Source: Streptomyces cyaneus (GTDB lineage Bacteria; Actinomycetota; Actinomycetes; Streptomycetales; Streptomycetaceae). Taken from it: a DNA stretch of 64,000 nucleotides. How positions within the stretch are numbered: position 1 is the stretch's first letter; each line of letters opens with the position of its first letter. The notes beneath the pieces are model-generated. The model was not told where the DNA came from. It saw only the letters and a program-made list of their open reading frames with translations, and did no database searches. Of this stretch, positions 26,786-40,238 are shown in pieces. A program made the translations under genes and the position numbers. The stretch covers positions 124,001-188,000 of the forward strand of contig NZ_ML138679.1 of NCBI RefSeq assembly GCF_004028635.1, in the 5' to 3' direction.

Positions 26786-27690
26786 GACGTACCGGCATCC
26801 TGTTGTTCGCGGCCGTCCCGGTCGTCATCACCGCCACCGCCTACTTCCTCGTCCCCACGGACTCCGCCGGGAGCCCGGCGCAGCCCACCGTCGCCGGCAC
26901 CCAGCAGGCGGCCCGTCAGGAGGCCAAGAGCCGTGCGGAGCAGGAGCGGGCGGCGGACGACAAGCTGATCGCGCAGCTGCCGCCGGGGCTGGCCGGCCCG
27001 GCCAAGAAGGAGCTGGCGCAGCAGATCGTGGCCAGCGCCGAGAACTCGACCCTGAACTGGCGCGGCGCCTACGGCTATATCGAGGACATCGGCGACGGCC
27101 AGGGCTACACGGCCGGCATCATCGGCTTCTGCTCCGGCACCCACGACCTGCTCACCCTGGTCGAGAACTACACCAAGGCCCACCCGGACAACGGTCTCGC
27201 CCAGTACCTGCCTGCGCTGCGCAAGGTCGACGGCACCGACTCCCACGAAGGCCTGGACCCCGGTTTCACCGCCGCCTGGAAGGCCGAGGCGAAGGTCGCC
27301 GCCTTCCGCCAGGCGCAGGACAGGGAACGCGACCGCGTGTACTTCAACCCCGCAGTCCGGCTCGCCAAGCTCGACGGCCTGGGCACGCTGGGCCAGTTCA
27401 TCTACTACGACGCGATGGTCTTCCACGGCCCCGGCACCAACGCCACGAGCTTCTACGGCCTGCGCGAAAACGCCCTGCGGGAGGCGAACTCCCCGTCCGA
27501 GGGCGGTTCGGAGAAGGCGTACCTCGACATCTTCCTCGACGTCCGCAAGAAGGCCATGAGGGAGCGGAGGCAGGACATCGACACCACGCGCATCGACACC
27601 GCCCAGCGCCGGTTCCTCTACAACGGCAACTTCAAGCTCGCCACTCCCTTGGAGTGGCAGGTGTACGGGGAGACGTACAAGGTGCTCTGA
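26782..27690 (+). CDS. GH46 chitosanase
   Basis: This is a 302-residue glycoside hydrolase family 46 endo-chitosanase. The catalytic pair is Glu87 (SAENSTLNW) and Asp105 (EDIGDGQGYT), spaced 18 residues apart as in the Streptomyces N174 enzyme. GIIGFCSGTHDLL follows. A hydrophobic N-terminal segment (residues 4-24) without a clear AXA site suggests either a signal peptide or a membrane anchor; an Ala/Glu-rich linker precedes the enzyme. It overlaps the rhomboid gene by four bases. In S. coelicolor I recall the orthologue (SCO2024) directly next to gltD. Confidence 0.92.
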   Translation: MRRTGILLFAAVPVVITATAYFLVPTDSAGSPAQPTVAGTQQAARQEAKSRAEQERAADDKLIAQLPPGLAGPAKKELAQQIVASAENSTLNWRGAYGYIEDIGDGQGYTAGIIGFCSGTHDLLTLVENYTKAHPDNGLAQYLPALRKVDGTDSHEGLDPGFTAAWKAEAKVAAFRQAQDRERDRVYFNPAVRLAKLDGLGTLGQFIYYDAMVFHGPGTNATSFYGLRENALREANSPSEGGSEKAYLDIFLDVRKKAMRERRQDIDTTRIDTAQRRFLYNGNFKLATPLEWQVYGETYKVL

Positions 27691-27788
27691 GCAGCTCAAG
27701 GCCTCGTCTCGAGATGCCCGTTCCGGGGATGTCACGAGCCCCGTCTCTGGCAACATGTCGGAATCGGCACAATCGCTGGGGGGGCTGG

Positions 27789-30700
27789 ATGGGTTCGATT
27801 CAGCATCACAAGGGACAGCGGCGCGCCCTGGTCATCGGCATCTCGCACACCCCCGAGCTGGAGGAGGACGACCACCTCGCGCAGCGCTTCCCACCGCTCA
27901 GCTGCGCGCCACAGGACGTGGCCCTCGTCGGCAACGCACTGCGGCAGTCCCACTACGAGGTGACACCCGTGCTCGACCCCGGCGGCTCCGAACTGCTGGG
28001 CAAACTCCACAAGTTCCTTTCCTCGTGCGCCCCCGGCGACACCGCCGTCGTCTATCTGTCCTGCCACGGCGAGACCGTGGACGGCCGCGACCACCTGCTG
28101 CCGCGGGATGCCCAGCCCGGGGACGCGTTACCCGAGGGCGGCCATGCGCTGCTCAGCCGTACGCTCATACCCGCCGACCCCGACGGCCTGCTCACCGGGC
28201 TGCGCGCTGAATGCACGGTCGTCGTGTGCCTCGACATCTGCCGTACGTCGGCGGGGACTCGGCCGGAGGCCGTGCAGGAGCGCACGACTTTGCTCTCGCG
28301 CCACGAGAACGTGTACTGGCTGCACAGCTGTGCCCAGGGAGAGCGCTCGTACGCCGACCCCGAGAAAGGCAGCTGGTTCGGCCGGGCCCTCGCCGAGGCA
28401 CTGGGGCCGACGAGCCCGCCGACCACCTTCCCCGAGGTCGTCAGGTACGTCCGCGGCCGGGTGATCCGGATGGCGGACGCGTTCGGCATGGCTCCGCCGA
28501 CGATCGAGCCCTACACGCCGCACGGCCGTACGGGCGACGCACAGGAGGCACTTGTCCTGTGCGAAGGCTCCCGGGAGGCGAGCCGCTGGACAACCATGAT
28601 CGAGAAGTCCCTGCTGTGGGACCACACCTCCGGCACCGCGGAGGTCCACCAGCGGGTGAAGGACGGGCTGACCTCGCTCGTCGAACATGTGGCCGGGACG
28701 CTGCACGGAGCCGGTGCGCACCGCGACGACCCCTGGACCGACCCCAACTGGCCGGTCCGCATGGTCGACCGGCTCGGCAACCTGGTGCAGCAAGCCGGGC
28801 TGAGCGGCCGTGACCTACTCTCACCGGCCGAGACCGCCGCTCTGCTGGCGAGCCCCGTCGTCCACGAAGGACTCGTCACGGTCGCCCTGGAGGAGCTGCG
28901 CCGCACTCTCCCCGAACGGATGGACCCGGAGGCCGGTGAGCCTGGACACGGCGACACCGAGGCGCATGTGCGGGGAGCGGCCAAGGACGTGTGCCGTGCC
29001 CACGCGCAGGTGCGCCGCACCGCCGACACCTTGCGCCGCCGAAACCTGCGGGAGCAGGCCGTGGCCGCCGACCACTGGCTGCGGCACCGCTTCATCGCCG
29101 ACTGGGACCCACTGTGGGAGCGCACCGGTGACTACCCAGCTGTGGACGGCCTGCTCGACCGCGTCGTGGACGTGGTGCTCGCCGGGGCCGAGGACCCGTC
29201 GGGCAAGCCCCCCGGCGAGACCTCCCGGCGTCGCGTCGACGGGCAGCTCCGCCAGGTTCTCGCCCACGTCACCGTGCACCCGAGTGGGAGCCCTCGCATC
29301 AACGACCCGCAGAGCAAGGACGCGTGGGACACGTACCCGCCCACACGTGGCAGCCAGTGGCGCGGGCCCGAACTCGCGCTGCTGCTGTGGATCTCCGGGC
29401 TGCTCGCCACCGATCCGCGCCGGATGTCCGGCGTACTCGTCGACCATCTGGGTGCGCACGAACAACTCGTGCCCCGCGACATCGTGGCCGCGTTGTCTGC
29501 GGACTTCGGGTACGACGACACGCCCGCGGACACCACGGACGGCACCTACCGCCCGGCGGTCCGGTTCGACTGCCCGCACCCCGCGCTGCACGTGGCCATC
29601 GAGGAACTCGTCGGCCATGCCAACAACACCGTCGCCGCGCTCCGGGCGGAGTGGCACAAGCAGCGCACCTCGCCGCCCGCCCTGCTGCGGGGCCTGCCCG
29701 AGCAGGTCACGACCGACCAGCTCGTCCCCCTGAACCAGCGGTACAAGCAGCCGCTGGAGCGGTTCCGGCTGGCGGAGGACGAGATCCGTCCACTGCTCAT
29801 GGGCACCCAGCTGTACGGCGATCGCATGCTCGCCGTCCGCGAGCTCTACCAGAACGCCCTCGACGCCTGTCGGCACCGGGGCATGCGCCACCGGTACGGC
29901 GTGGCGCAGGGCCGTCACGCCCCCGACTGGGAGCCGACGATCACCTTCACCCAGGGCTGGGACGACAACGGCCGCCCCTTCATCGCATGCCGGGACAACG
30001 GCTCCGGAATGACCCGCGCCAAGCTCACGTCGATGTTCGCCAGGGCGGGCCGACGGTACGAGCAGGACCCGGAGTTCGTGCAGGAGCGGCGCAACTGGCG
30101 GCGGGCCGGGCTTCCCGAGATGCCCCTCAACTCCCGTTTCGGCATCGGGGTGTTCAGCTACTTCATGCTCGCCGACGAAGTGGTCGTGTGGACCAACGCC
30201 GTCGACCGCTACGGCCGCCCCGAACAACCGCACACGCTACGGGCCGACATCCAGTCGGGTTCGGGTCTGCTCCGTATCGGCGACGATCCGGAGGTCGCCC
30301 TGGAGGGCGGCACACTGGTGCGGCTCTACCTCAGCGCGGACGACGAGGCATTGCCTTCCTTGGTGGAGACCCTGGAGTCGCAGCTCTGGGTGAGTGACTG
30401 CACGGTCGTGGCGAGCGAGCGCGAACAGAACGATCCGGGACAAGTCCTCCGGTCGGTCACCTGGCGGCCGGGCGAGTTGCGGGTCGCGGAGCCCGGCTGG
30501 TACGGGGAGCCCGCGCGGGCCCACGACGACGCCTGGCTGGTCCAGGGCCAAGGGCAGCTCTTGCTGGATGGCGTCGTGGTCAAGGACGCACCCGAGGTGT
30601 ACGGGCACGTGGTCAATCTGCGGGAGCGGCATCGGCCGGAGCCCAGTGTCGACCGCAACAACATGCGGTCGTACGACGACGAGCTGGTGATGCGTGAGCT

Positions 30701-32906
30701 GCTGAGGGGCGTGCCGAAGGCGTGCGGTCAGTGGGACGAAGTCTCGCTGAACTGGCTCTGGCAGCTCGCCAGGAATGTGCCCCGCCTCGCCGTGGCCGTA
30801 CTGGACGCGCTCCCCGACGGCACCAGTGCTCGGCTCGATGCTCCCGAGCACGGGGATCGGTTCCCACCCCGGAGGCTGCCCCTGTCCAGGGTGGGCTGTC
30901 TGCCCGTCGACGAATCCCTCCTGGACTGGAGCGAGCAGCCGATGCAGCTGGACGGCAACAAAGACAGCTCTGGGAGCGTTGTGCTCGGCCGATGGCAGCA
31001 GACCAGGCTTGCCACCGGCATCGTTACGGATCCCTTTGCCCCCCAGAGCTACCCGACCCCCGAGAGCCTGGACGTCCTGCTCTTCCTGAGCGATGTACCC
31101 GTCGGATGGGCAACGGCATTGAGCGGAGCAAATCGGGGGCGCATTTCCCTTGGCGAGGTCGTCCGGGCGTGGCGCCGTTACGCCGTGGCGGGACTCCGGG
31201 TGCCGGCTGTGGACGACATCCGATCGCTGCGGGACATCCATCCGGACGAAGCCATGGCCGACCTCTACTCCAGCTACAAGTCCCCGCACTACGTCGATCC
31301 CCCTGCCATCCATGCTCCCTTGCTCATGATCTCCGCGAGGCAGCAGACCACTCTGGGAAGAGCCGCCGAGCTGCTGGAAAGGCTCCGCACACTGGATCCG
31401 TCCTTACCCGCACCACCCGAACTCCAGCATCTGGCATCCGAACGTGCCACGAGGGCCGACCAGATCTCCTTGGCGGGAGACGGAACCTTCGGACAGGCGC
31501 CCGGCCTCATCCGTCCCGTGGACCTGTTGTCCCGCGTCGGCCACTACTCGCTGGACGAGTTGGTCGACCGCATCAGGCACTACGCCCCCCTTGGCTGGTC
31601 ACTGGCAGCGGAACCAACCCCCGCGGCCCGAGAGCAGGGGGAGCTCAGGGGGCCGGAACGCTTCCTCCTCTCCATAGACCTCGACGAGCGTGGCCCGTGG
31701 ATGGAGGGACACGTCTCACTGCGGCACGTCGTGAGACTTGCCCGGGCCACGGGCACGCCCCTGAACGCCCTGATCGAACAGATCAACGCCTTGACCCCGG
31801 TCACCCAGGTCGTGGCACCGGATCTGCCACCGGGAGTGGAGGAGTGGATCCCCTCCGCAGAGGGTCCACTGATCGGGGCACTGCTGAACAATGAGGGTGT
31901 CCGCCTCGGTCCCTGGGAATGCGTGTTCCTCCTCAACCCCGACCGTTACCGTGTTCGCCCCGAAGCAGCCGAGCAGGCCCGGAAGCAGCTCCACATCACG
32001 GATGTCTTCGGAAGGCTCTCGCGCGAAGCCTCGGACCTCATCGACGCTGTGGTCAAACAGATGGCCATGGTGAAGTCCCTGCTGTTCCACAGTGGCCGGA
32101 TCGATGGGAGAACTCTTGACGAACACGGTCTGACCCACGTCCACGCCCTGACAACCAGCGCGAGCACAGACCTTCCGCTCGGCGACGTCTACGACCTGCT
32201 GGAGGACGAGGAGCGCCACCTACCGTTGCGGATTGTCCGACCGGCCCCCGAGGCCCTCTCCCTTCAGGCCACTTACACCGATCTCCGCGCGCTGACCGCG
32301 AACAACTCTGAGTTCAAGGAGAGCCTCACCATCCTCGATCTCCTCGATCATGCCGCCGACGACGGCACCCCGGTGGGCCATTCCCACCGCCGCCTGCAGG
32401 AGTTCACCGTCCTGGGGACGCCCGCTCCCCCGGGTGAACTCAACGGCCCGGAGGGCGAGTTCCTGGACACCTTCATTCCGAATACCTTCGATCTGGCAGC
32501 TTTCGAAGCGGAGGGCCTGCTGGGCCGCGGCACCATGGGCCCCCTGGAACTCGTTCTCACCGCAGGCCGCTTCGGCTGGACGCTGGGCGAGACCTACGAC
32601 CGCTATGCGCCTTTCCGCTGCCTGGCACTGGACGTGGCCACGGACCGACCGAACGAGTACGAAGCCGGACTTGCCCCGGACTGGCGGGATGTCGTCATCC
32701 TCACCCGGCAGCTGACAGGACGTGCCCCCGCGCTGTCCGGCCAGGTCGATCAGGACCACGTGGTGTTGTGCGCCGAGGAGACGGACCTCACCGAGCAGCA
32801 GGTGCGGGAGCGTCTGGCACGCTACGCCCGTCTCTTCTCCCTCGACCTTCCCTTCAGCGGGCCTGCGCCCCACGGCCTCCCTTCCGGAGAGGAGTCGCTC
32901 GTATGA
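27789..32906 (+). CDS. Caspase-like peptidase / GHKL (Hsp90-like) ATPase / helical-repeat fusion protein
   Basis: This 1705-residue multidomain protein starts with a caspase-fold (C14) domain, residues 10-250: beta strand ALVIGIS, catalytic His93 in YLSCHGE and Cys151 in VVCLDICRTS. A helical linker (260-660) follows. Residues 670-960 form a GHKL ATPase with N-box Glu685/Asn689/Asp692 in ELYQNALDA, G1 box DNGSG (736-740), G2 box FGIGVFS (784-790) and a DRNNMRSYD segment (955-963). Residues 1090-1690 repeat a short helical motif of the type SLxELVDRIRxYxPLG at least six times, for example 1253-1272 and 1597-1616. ATG 27789 has GGGGGGG upstream. The stop overlaps the next gene (ATGA). A sensor/ATPase that activates a protease in a conflict or cell-death system is inferred, not shown. 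Confidence 0.82.
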   Translation: MGSIQHHKGQRRALVIGISHTPELEEDDHLAQRFPPLSCAPQDVALVGNALRQSHYEVTPVLDPGGSELLGKLHKFLSSCAPGDTAVVYLSCHGETVDGRDHLLPRDAQPGDALPEGGHALLSRTLIPADPDGLLTGLRAECTVVVCLDICRTSAGTRPEAVQERTTLLSRHENVYWLHSCAQGERSYADPEKGSWFGRALAEALGPTSPPTTFPEVVRYVRGRVIRMADAFGMAPPTIEPYTPHGRTGDAQEALVLCEGSREASRWTTMIEKSLLWDHTSGTAEVHQRVKDGLTSLVEHVAGTLHGAGAHRDDPWTDPNWPVRMVDRLGNLVQQAGLSGRDLLSPAETAALLASPVVHEGLVTVALEELRRTLPERMDPEAGEPGHGDTEAHVRGAAKDVCRAHAQVRRTADTLRRRNLREQAVAADHWLRHRFIADWDPLWERTGDYPAVDGLLDRVVDVVLAGAEDPSGKPPGETSRRRVDGQLRQVLAHVTVHPSGSPRINDPQSKDAWDTYPPTRGSQWRGPELALLLWISGLLATDPRRMSGVLVDHLGAHEQLVPRDIVAALSADFGYDDTPADTTDGTYRPAVRFDCPHPALHVAIEELVGHANNTVAALRAEWHKQRTSPPALLRGLPEQVTTDQLVPLNQRYKQPLERFRLAEDEIRPLLMGTQLYGDRMLAVRELYQNALDACRHRGMRHRYGVAQGRHAPDWEPTITFTQGWDDNGRPFIACRDNGSGMTRAKLTSMFARAGRRYEQDPEFVQERRNWRRAGLPEMPLNSRFGIGVFSYFMLADEVVVWTNAVDRYGRPEQPHTLRADIQSGSGLLRIGDDPEVALEGGTLVRLYLSADDEALPSLVETLESQLWVSDCTVVASEREQNDPGQVLRSVTWRPGELRVAEPGWYGEPARAHDDAWLVQGQGQLLLDGVVVKDAPEVYGHVVNLRERHRPEPSVDRNNMRSYDDELVMRELLRGVPKACGQWDEVSLNWLWQLARNVPRLAVAVLDALPDGTSARLDAPEHGDRFPPRRLPLSRVGCLPVDESLLDWSEQPMQLDGNKDSSGSVVLGRWQQTRLATGIVTDPFAPQSYPTPESLDVLLFLSDVPVGWATALSGANRGRISLGEVVRAWRRYAVAGLRVPAVDDIRSLRDIHPDEAMADLYSSYKSPHYVDPPAIHAPLLMISARQQTTLGRAAELLERLRTLDPSLPAPPELQHLASERATRADQISLAGDGTFGQAPGLIRPVDLLSRVGHYSLDELVDRIRHYAPLGWSLAAEPTPAAREQGELRGPERFLLSIDLDERGPWMEGHVSLRHVVRLARATGTPLNALIEQINALTPVTQVVAPDLPPGVEEWIPSAEGPLIGALLNNEGVRLGPWECVFLLNPDRYRVRPEAAEQARKQLHITDVFGRLSREASDLIDAVVKQMAMVKSLLFHSGRIDGRTLDEHGLTHVHALTTSASTDLPLGDVYDLLEDEERHLPLRIVRPAPEALSLQATYTDLRALTANNSEFKESLTILDLLDHAADDGTPVGHSHRRLQEFTVLGTPAPPGELNGPEGEFLDTFIPNTFDLAAFEAEGLLGRGTMGPLELVLTAGRFGWTLGETYDRYAPFRCLALDVATDRPNEYEAGLAPDWRDVVILTRQLTGRAPALSGQVDQDHVVLCAEETDLTEQQVRERLARYARLFSLDLPFSGPAPHGLPSGEESLV

Positions 32907-33238
32907 CCACGGCCATCCCGTACGACGCCGACGCCACCCACACCACCCCGCTCACCTTCGAGTGGACCTGCGTCGCGTCGGGTGACGAGGTCTCCTACGA
33001 GGCGACGGGCAACTGCCCGGTGTGCGGCTGTGCCATGACACGAAGCTGGACGTTCGGTCAGCATCTGCTGGCCAAGGGTGGCTTCCTCGGGCGACGCGAC
33101 GAACCCGGTCCGCAGCCGTACCACACGCTCTGCCGATGCCGGACCACGCACCTGGGACGGCCACCGCAGGAGGAGTTCGGGTGCGGAGCCCTGTTGGTCA
33201 TCGCTCCGCCAACACCTGAAGCCGGGCCCGCCTCATGA
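32903..33238 (+). CDS. Small cysteine-rich zinc-ribbon-like protein of the caspase cassette
   Basis: This 111-residue protein of no named family has seven cysteines (23, 38, 41, 43, 77, 79, 94), including CPVCGC and CRC, consistent with one or two zinc sites. Aromatic residues flank them (FEWTCVASG, SWTFGQHLL). No signal peptide or membrane helix is seen. The ATG overlaps the stop of the 1705-residue caspase/ATPase gene and has GGAGAGGAG upstream. The stop overlaps the next start (ATGA). Strict coupling suggests an accessory or adaptor subunit. Its function is unknown. Confidence 0.75.
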   Translation: MTTAIPYDADATHTTPLTFEWTCVASGDEVSYEATGNCPVCGCAMTRSWTFGQHLLAKGGFLGRRDEPGPQPYHTLCRCRTTHLGRPPQEEFGCGALLVIAPPTPEAGPAS

Positions 33239-33684
33239 CATTCACCCCGCAGCAGCTGCGGGATGCCGACCGCCGTGTGCGTGAGATGAGCTCTCCTGAA
33301 CGGCAGTTGCAGGCCGCCCTGCACCAGGCCGAGGGCTACCGCAACTTCCTGGCCTCACTCACCGGGCTGCTCACCGCCGTCTTCGTGCTGAAGGGGCAGG
33401 AGGATCTGAGCAAGCTGGAATGCGCCCCGCGCTGGACCGTGATCGGCTTGCTCGGTGCGGGGTTCGTGGCGCTGATCGTCGGCTCCTGGCTGGGCGTGCG
33501 CGCCGTGCACGGACGCCCCGGCGAGGAGATCATGCTGGAAGCGGGCAGGCTGCTCCAGTACGAGAAGGACCGCACCCGCCGCATCTGGTGCCTCGTGGAG
33601 TGGGCGCGATGGCTCGGGCTCCTCGGTGTGCTCGCCATAGCCGGTGCCGTCATGGTCACCTGGGTGTGGCCCGGCAAGCAGTAG
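33235..33684 (+). CDS. Small three-helix membrane protein of the caspase cassette
   Basis: This 149-residue protein has an amphipathic N-terminal helix and three predicted transmembrane segments (about residues 37-53, 66-88 and 125-145). A soluble helical loop between segments 2 and 3 carries RPGEEIMLEAGRLLQYEKDRTRR. The family is not recognised. The ATG overlaps the stop of the Cys-rich gene, making it the third member of the cassette. In conflict systems small multi-helix proteins often act as membrane-disrupting effectors. That role, or a membrane anchor or substrate for the caspase, is only inferred here. Confidence 0.75.
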   Translation: MTFTPQQLRDADRRVREMSSPERQLQAALHQAEGYRNFLASLTGLLTAVFVLKGQEDLSKLECAPRWTVIGLLGAGFVALIVGSWLGVRAVHGRPGEEIMLEAGRLLQYEKDRTRRIWCLVEWARWLGLLGVLAIAGAVMVTWVWPGKQ

Positions 33685-33700
33685 CGGCGAACATGCGACA

Positions 33701-33741
33701 GCGCCTGCCCTGTAGTCCGGTCGGGGACTGTGGGCAGGCGC
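33701..33741. terminator. bidirectional terminator between the cassette and gltD
   Basis: Arms GCGCCTGCCC (33701-33710) and GGGCAGGCGC (33732-33741) form a perfect 10-bp stem, with an inner AGTCC/GGACT stem extending it. It lies between two converging genes. Confidence 0.8.
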
Positions 33742-33807
33742 CGTCTGTGTTCCGTACGCCGTTGTACGGGACGTTTATGGGTGACCGTCAGGTCGGTTGT
33801 CGAGCCG

Positions 33808-35260
33808 TCAGACCATCAGTGCGCGGTCCGTCGGCCGGATCGGGGCCGGCAGCTCGCTGGCACCGGTCAGGAAGCGGTCGCAGCCGCGGGCGGCCGAGCG
33901 GCCCTCCGCGATCGCCCAGACGATGAGGGACTGGCCGCGGCCCGCGTCACCGGCGACGAAGACGCCGGGCACGTTGGTCTGGAAGTCGGCGTCGCGGGCG
34001 ATGTTGCCGCGCTCGTCGAGCTCCAGGCCGAACTGGTCCACGAGGCCGTTCTCGCGGTCGGTGCCCGTGAAGCCCATGGCGAGGGTGACCAGCTGGGCGG
34101 GGATCTTGCGCTCCGTGCCCGGCTTCGGGGTCAGCTTGCCCTCGATGAACTCCACCTCGGTGAGGTGCAGCCACTGGACGTTGCCGTCCTCGTCGCCCTC
34201 GAAGTGGGTGGTGGAGACGGAGTAGACCCGCTCGCCGCCCTCCTCGTGCGCCGACGTGACCTTGTAGAGCATCGGGAAGGTCGGCCACGGCTGGTGCGCG
34301 GCACGCTCCTCGCCCGGCCGCGGCATGATCTCCAGCTGCGTCACCGAGGCCGCGCCCTGGCGGTGGGCGGTGCCCACGCAGTCGGCGCCGGTGTCGCCAC
34401 CGCCGATGACCACGACGTGCTTGCCCTCGGCCGTGATGGGGGGCGTCACGAAGTCGCCCTCCTGGACCTTGTTGGCCAGCGGCAGGTACTCCATGGCCTG
34501 GTGGATGCCCTTGAGCTCACGGCCGGGGACCGGGAGGTCACGGGCGGTCGTGGCGCCGGCGGCGATGACGACCGCGTCGTACCGCTTCTTCAGGTCGGTC
34601 GCCTTGAGGTCGCGGCCGATCTCGATGCCGGTACGGAAGCGGGTGCCCTCCGCGCGCATCTGCTCGATACGGCGGTTGATGTGCCGCTTCTCCATCTTGA
34701 ACTCGGGAATGCCGTAGCGGAGGAGGCCTCCGATGCGGTCCGCGCGCTCGTAGACGGCGACGGTGTGGCCGGCCCGGGTCAGCTGCTGGGCGGCGGCCAG
34801 GCCGGCCGGGCCCGAGCCGATGACGGCGACGGTCTTGCCGGACAGGCGCTCCGGGATCTGCGGCGCGACGTCACCGGTGTCCCACGCCTTGTCGATGATC
34901 GAGACCTCGACGTTCTTGATGGTGACGGCCGGCTGGTTGATGCCGAGCACACACGCCGACTCACAGGGAGCCGGGCACAGCCGTCCCGTGAACTCCGGGA
35001 AGTTGTTCGTGGCGTGCAGGCGCTCGCTCGCCGCCGACCAGTCCTCGCGGTAGGCGTAGTCGTTCCACTCGGGGATCAGGTTCCCCAGCGGACAGCCGTT
35101 GTGGCAGAACGGGATGCCGCAGTCCATGCAGCGGCTGGCCTGCTTGCTGATGATCGGCAGCAGGGAGCCGGGGACGTAGACCTCGTTCCAGTCCTTCAGA
35201 CGCACGTCGACGGGACGGGACTTGGCGACCTCGCGGCCGTGGTTCAGAAAGCCCTTGGGA

Positions 35261-35268
<8 letters not shown>
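33808..35268 (-). CDS. gltD: Glutamate synthase (NADPH) small subunit
   Basis: This is the 486-residue beta subunit of glutamate synthase; it passes electrons from NADPH through FAD and Fe-S clusters to GltB. Fe-S cysteines lie in [14 protein letters not shown] and in [18 protein letters not shown] binding is [15 protein letters not shown] and NADPH binding is [14 protein letters not shown]. The C-terminal [19 protein letters not shown] closes the FAD site. The ATG at 35268 lies inside the end of gltB, with an eight-base overlap, so the two subunits are coupled. Confidence 0.97.
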
Positions 35269-39868
<4,600 letters not shown>

Positions 39869-39942
39869 CGGCTCTCCCGTCGTCGTCATCTGGCATATGC
39901 AAATTGCCGAGGGACGACGTTGGCCCTCTGCGTGAGTGCAAA

Positions 39943-39958
39943 ATTTCGTGCAGGTTAC
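39943..39958 (-). promoter_or_regulatory. GlnR-like binding box upstream of gltB
   Basis: On the minus strand GTAAC-CTGCAC-GAAAT matches the actinobacterial GlnR pattern gTnAc-n6-GaAAc in all but the last base. It lies 75 bp before the gltB start. Nitrogen control of gltBD by GlnR is plausible but only inferred. Confidence 0.5.
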
Positions 39959-40205
39959 ATGATGGAGCGGTTCTCGGGAAGCGGGATAATCCGTTCCAAC
40001 ATGCGGACACCACGGGCTACGGCAGGGGTTCCGCGCACATGGCTTGAAGTATGTGGGGACCGAACGAGACAGGTCTATGTCTGTCGATCCGAGGGGCGGA
40101 GGAGGCGTCATCGCCCACCCCGCGAGTGCGCCGCAGGCGTCATTGCCCACAGCGCTTACGGCTCATGCCCGGTGGTCATGCATCCGAAACCAGCGAGTAA
40201 CGGCT

Positions 40206-40229
40206 ACTTATGCGGCCCAACGCATAAGT
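40206..40229 (-). terminator. perfect 9-bp hairpin after the VIT-type transporter gene
   Basis: ACTTATGCG and CGCATAAGT are perfect inverted repeats around a six-base loop, ten bases downstream of the transporter stop codon. They probably form a terminator. Confidence 0.6.
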
Positions 40230-40238
40230 TCCAGCGAA

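Larger units (their letters stand above)
39869..40238. other. 370-bp gltB leader / intergenic region
   Basis: No coding gene is supported here. It holds the gltB leader with a GlnR-like box, a 16-bp near-identical direct repeat (40103-40118 and 40135-40150, AGGCGTCATCGCCCAC type, one mismatch) and the hairpin at the end of the VIT-type transporter gene. Local sequence is less GC-rich than the flanking genes. Confidence 0.6.

Noticed and set aside
27654..27788. Longer N-terminus for the caspase/ATPase protein
   Set aside because: It would overlap the chitosanase 3' end and lacks a ribosome site, whereas ATG 27789 has GGGGGGG upstream and begins just before the first caspase strand.
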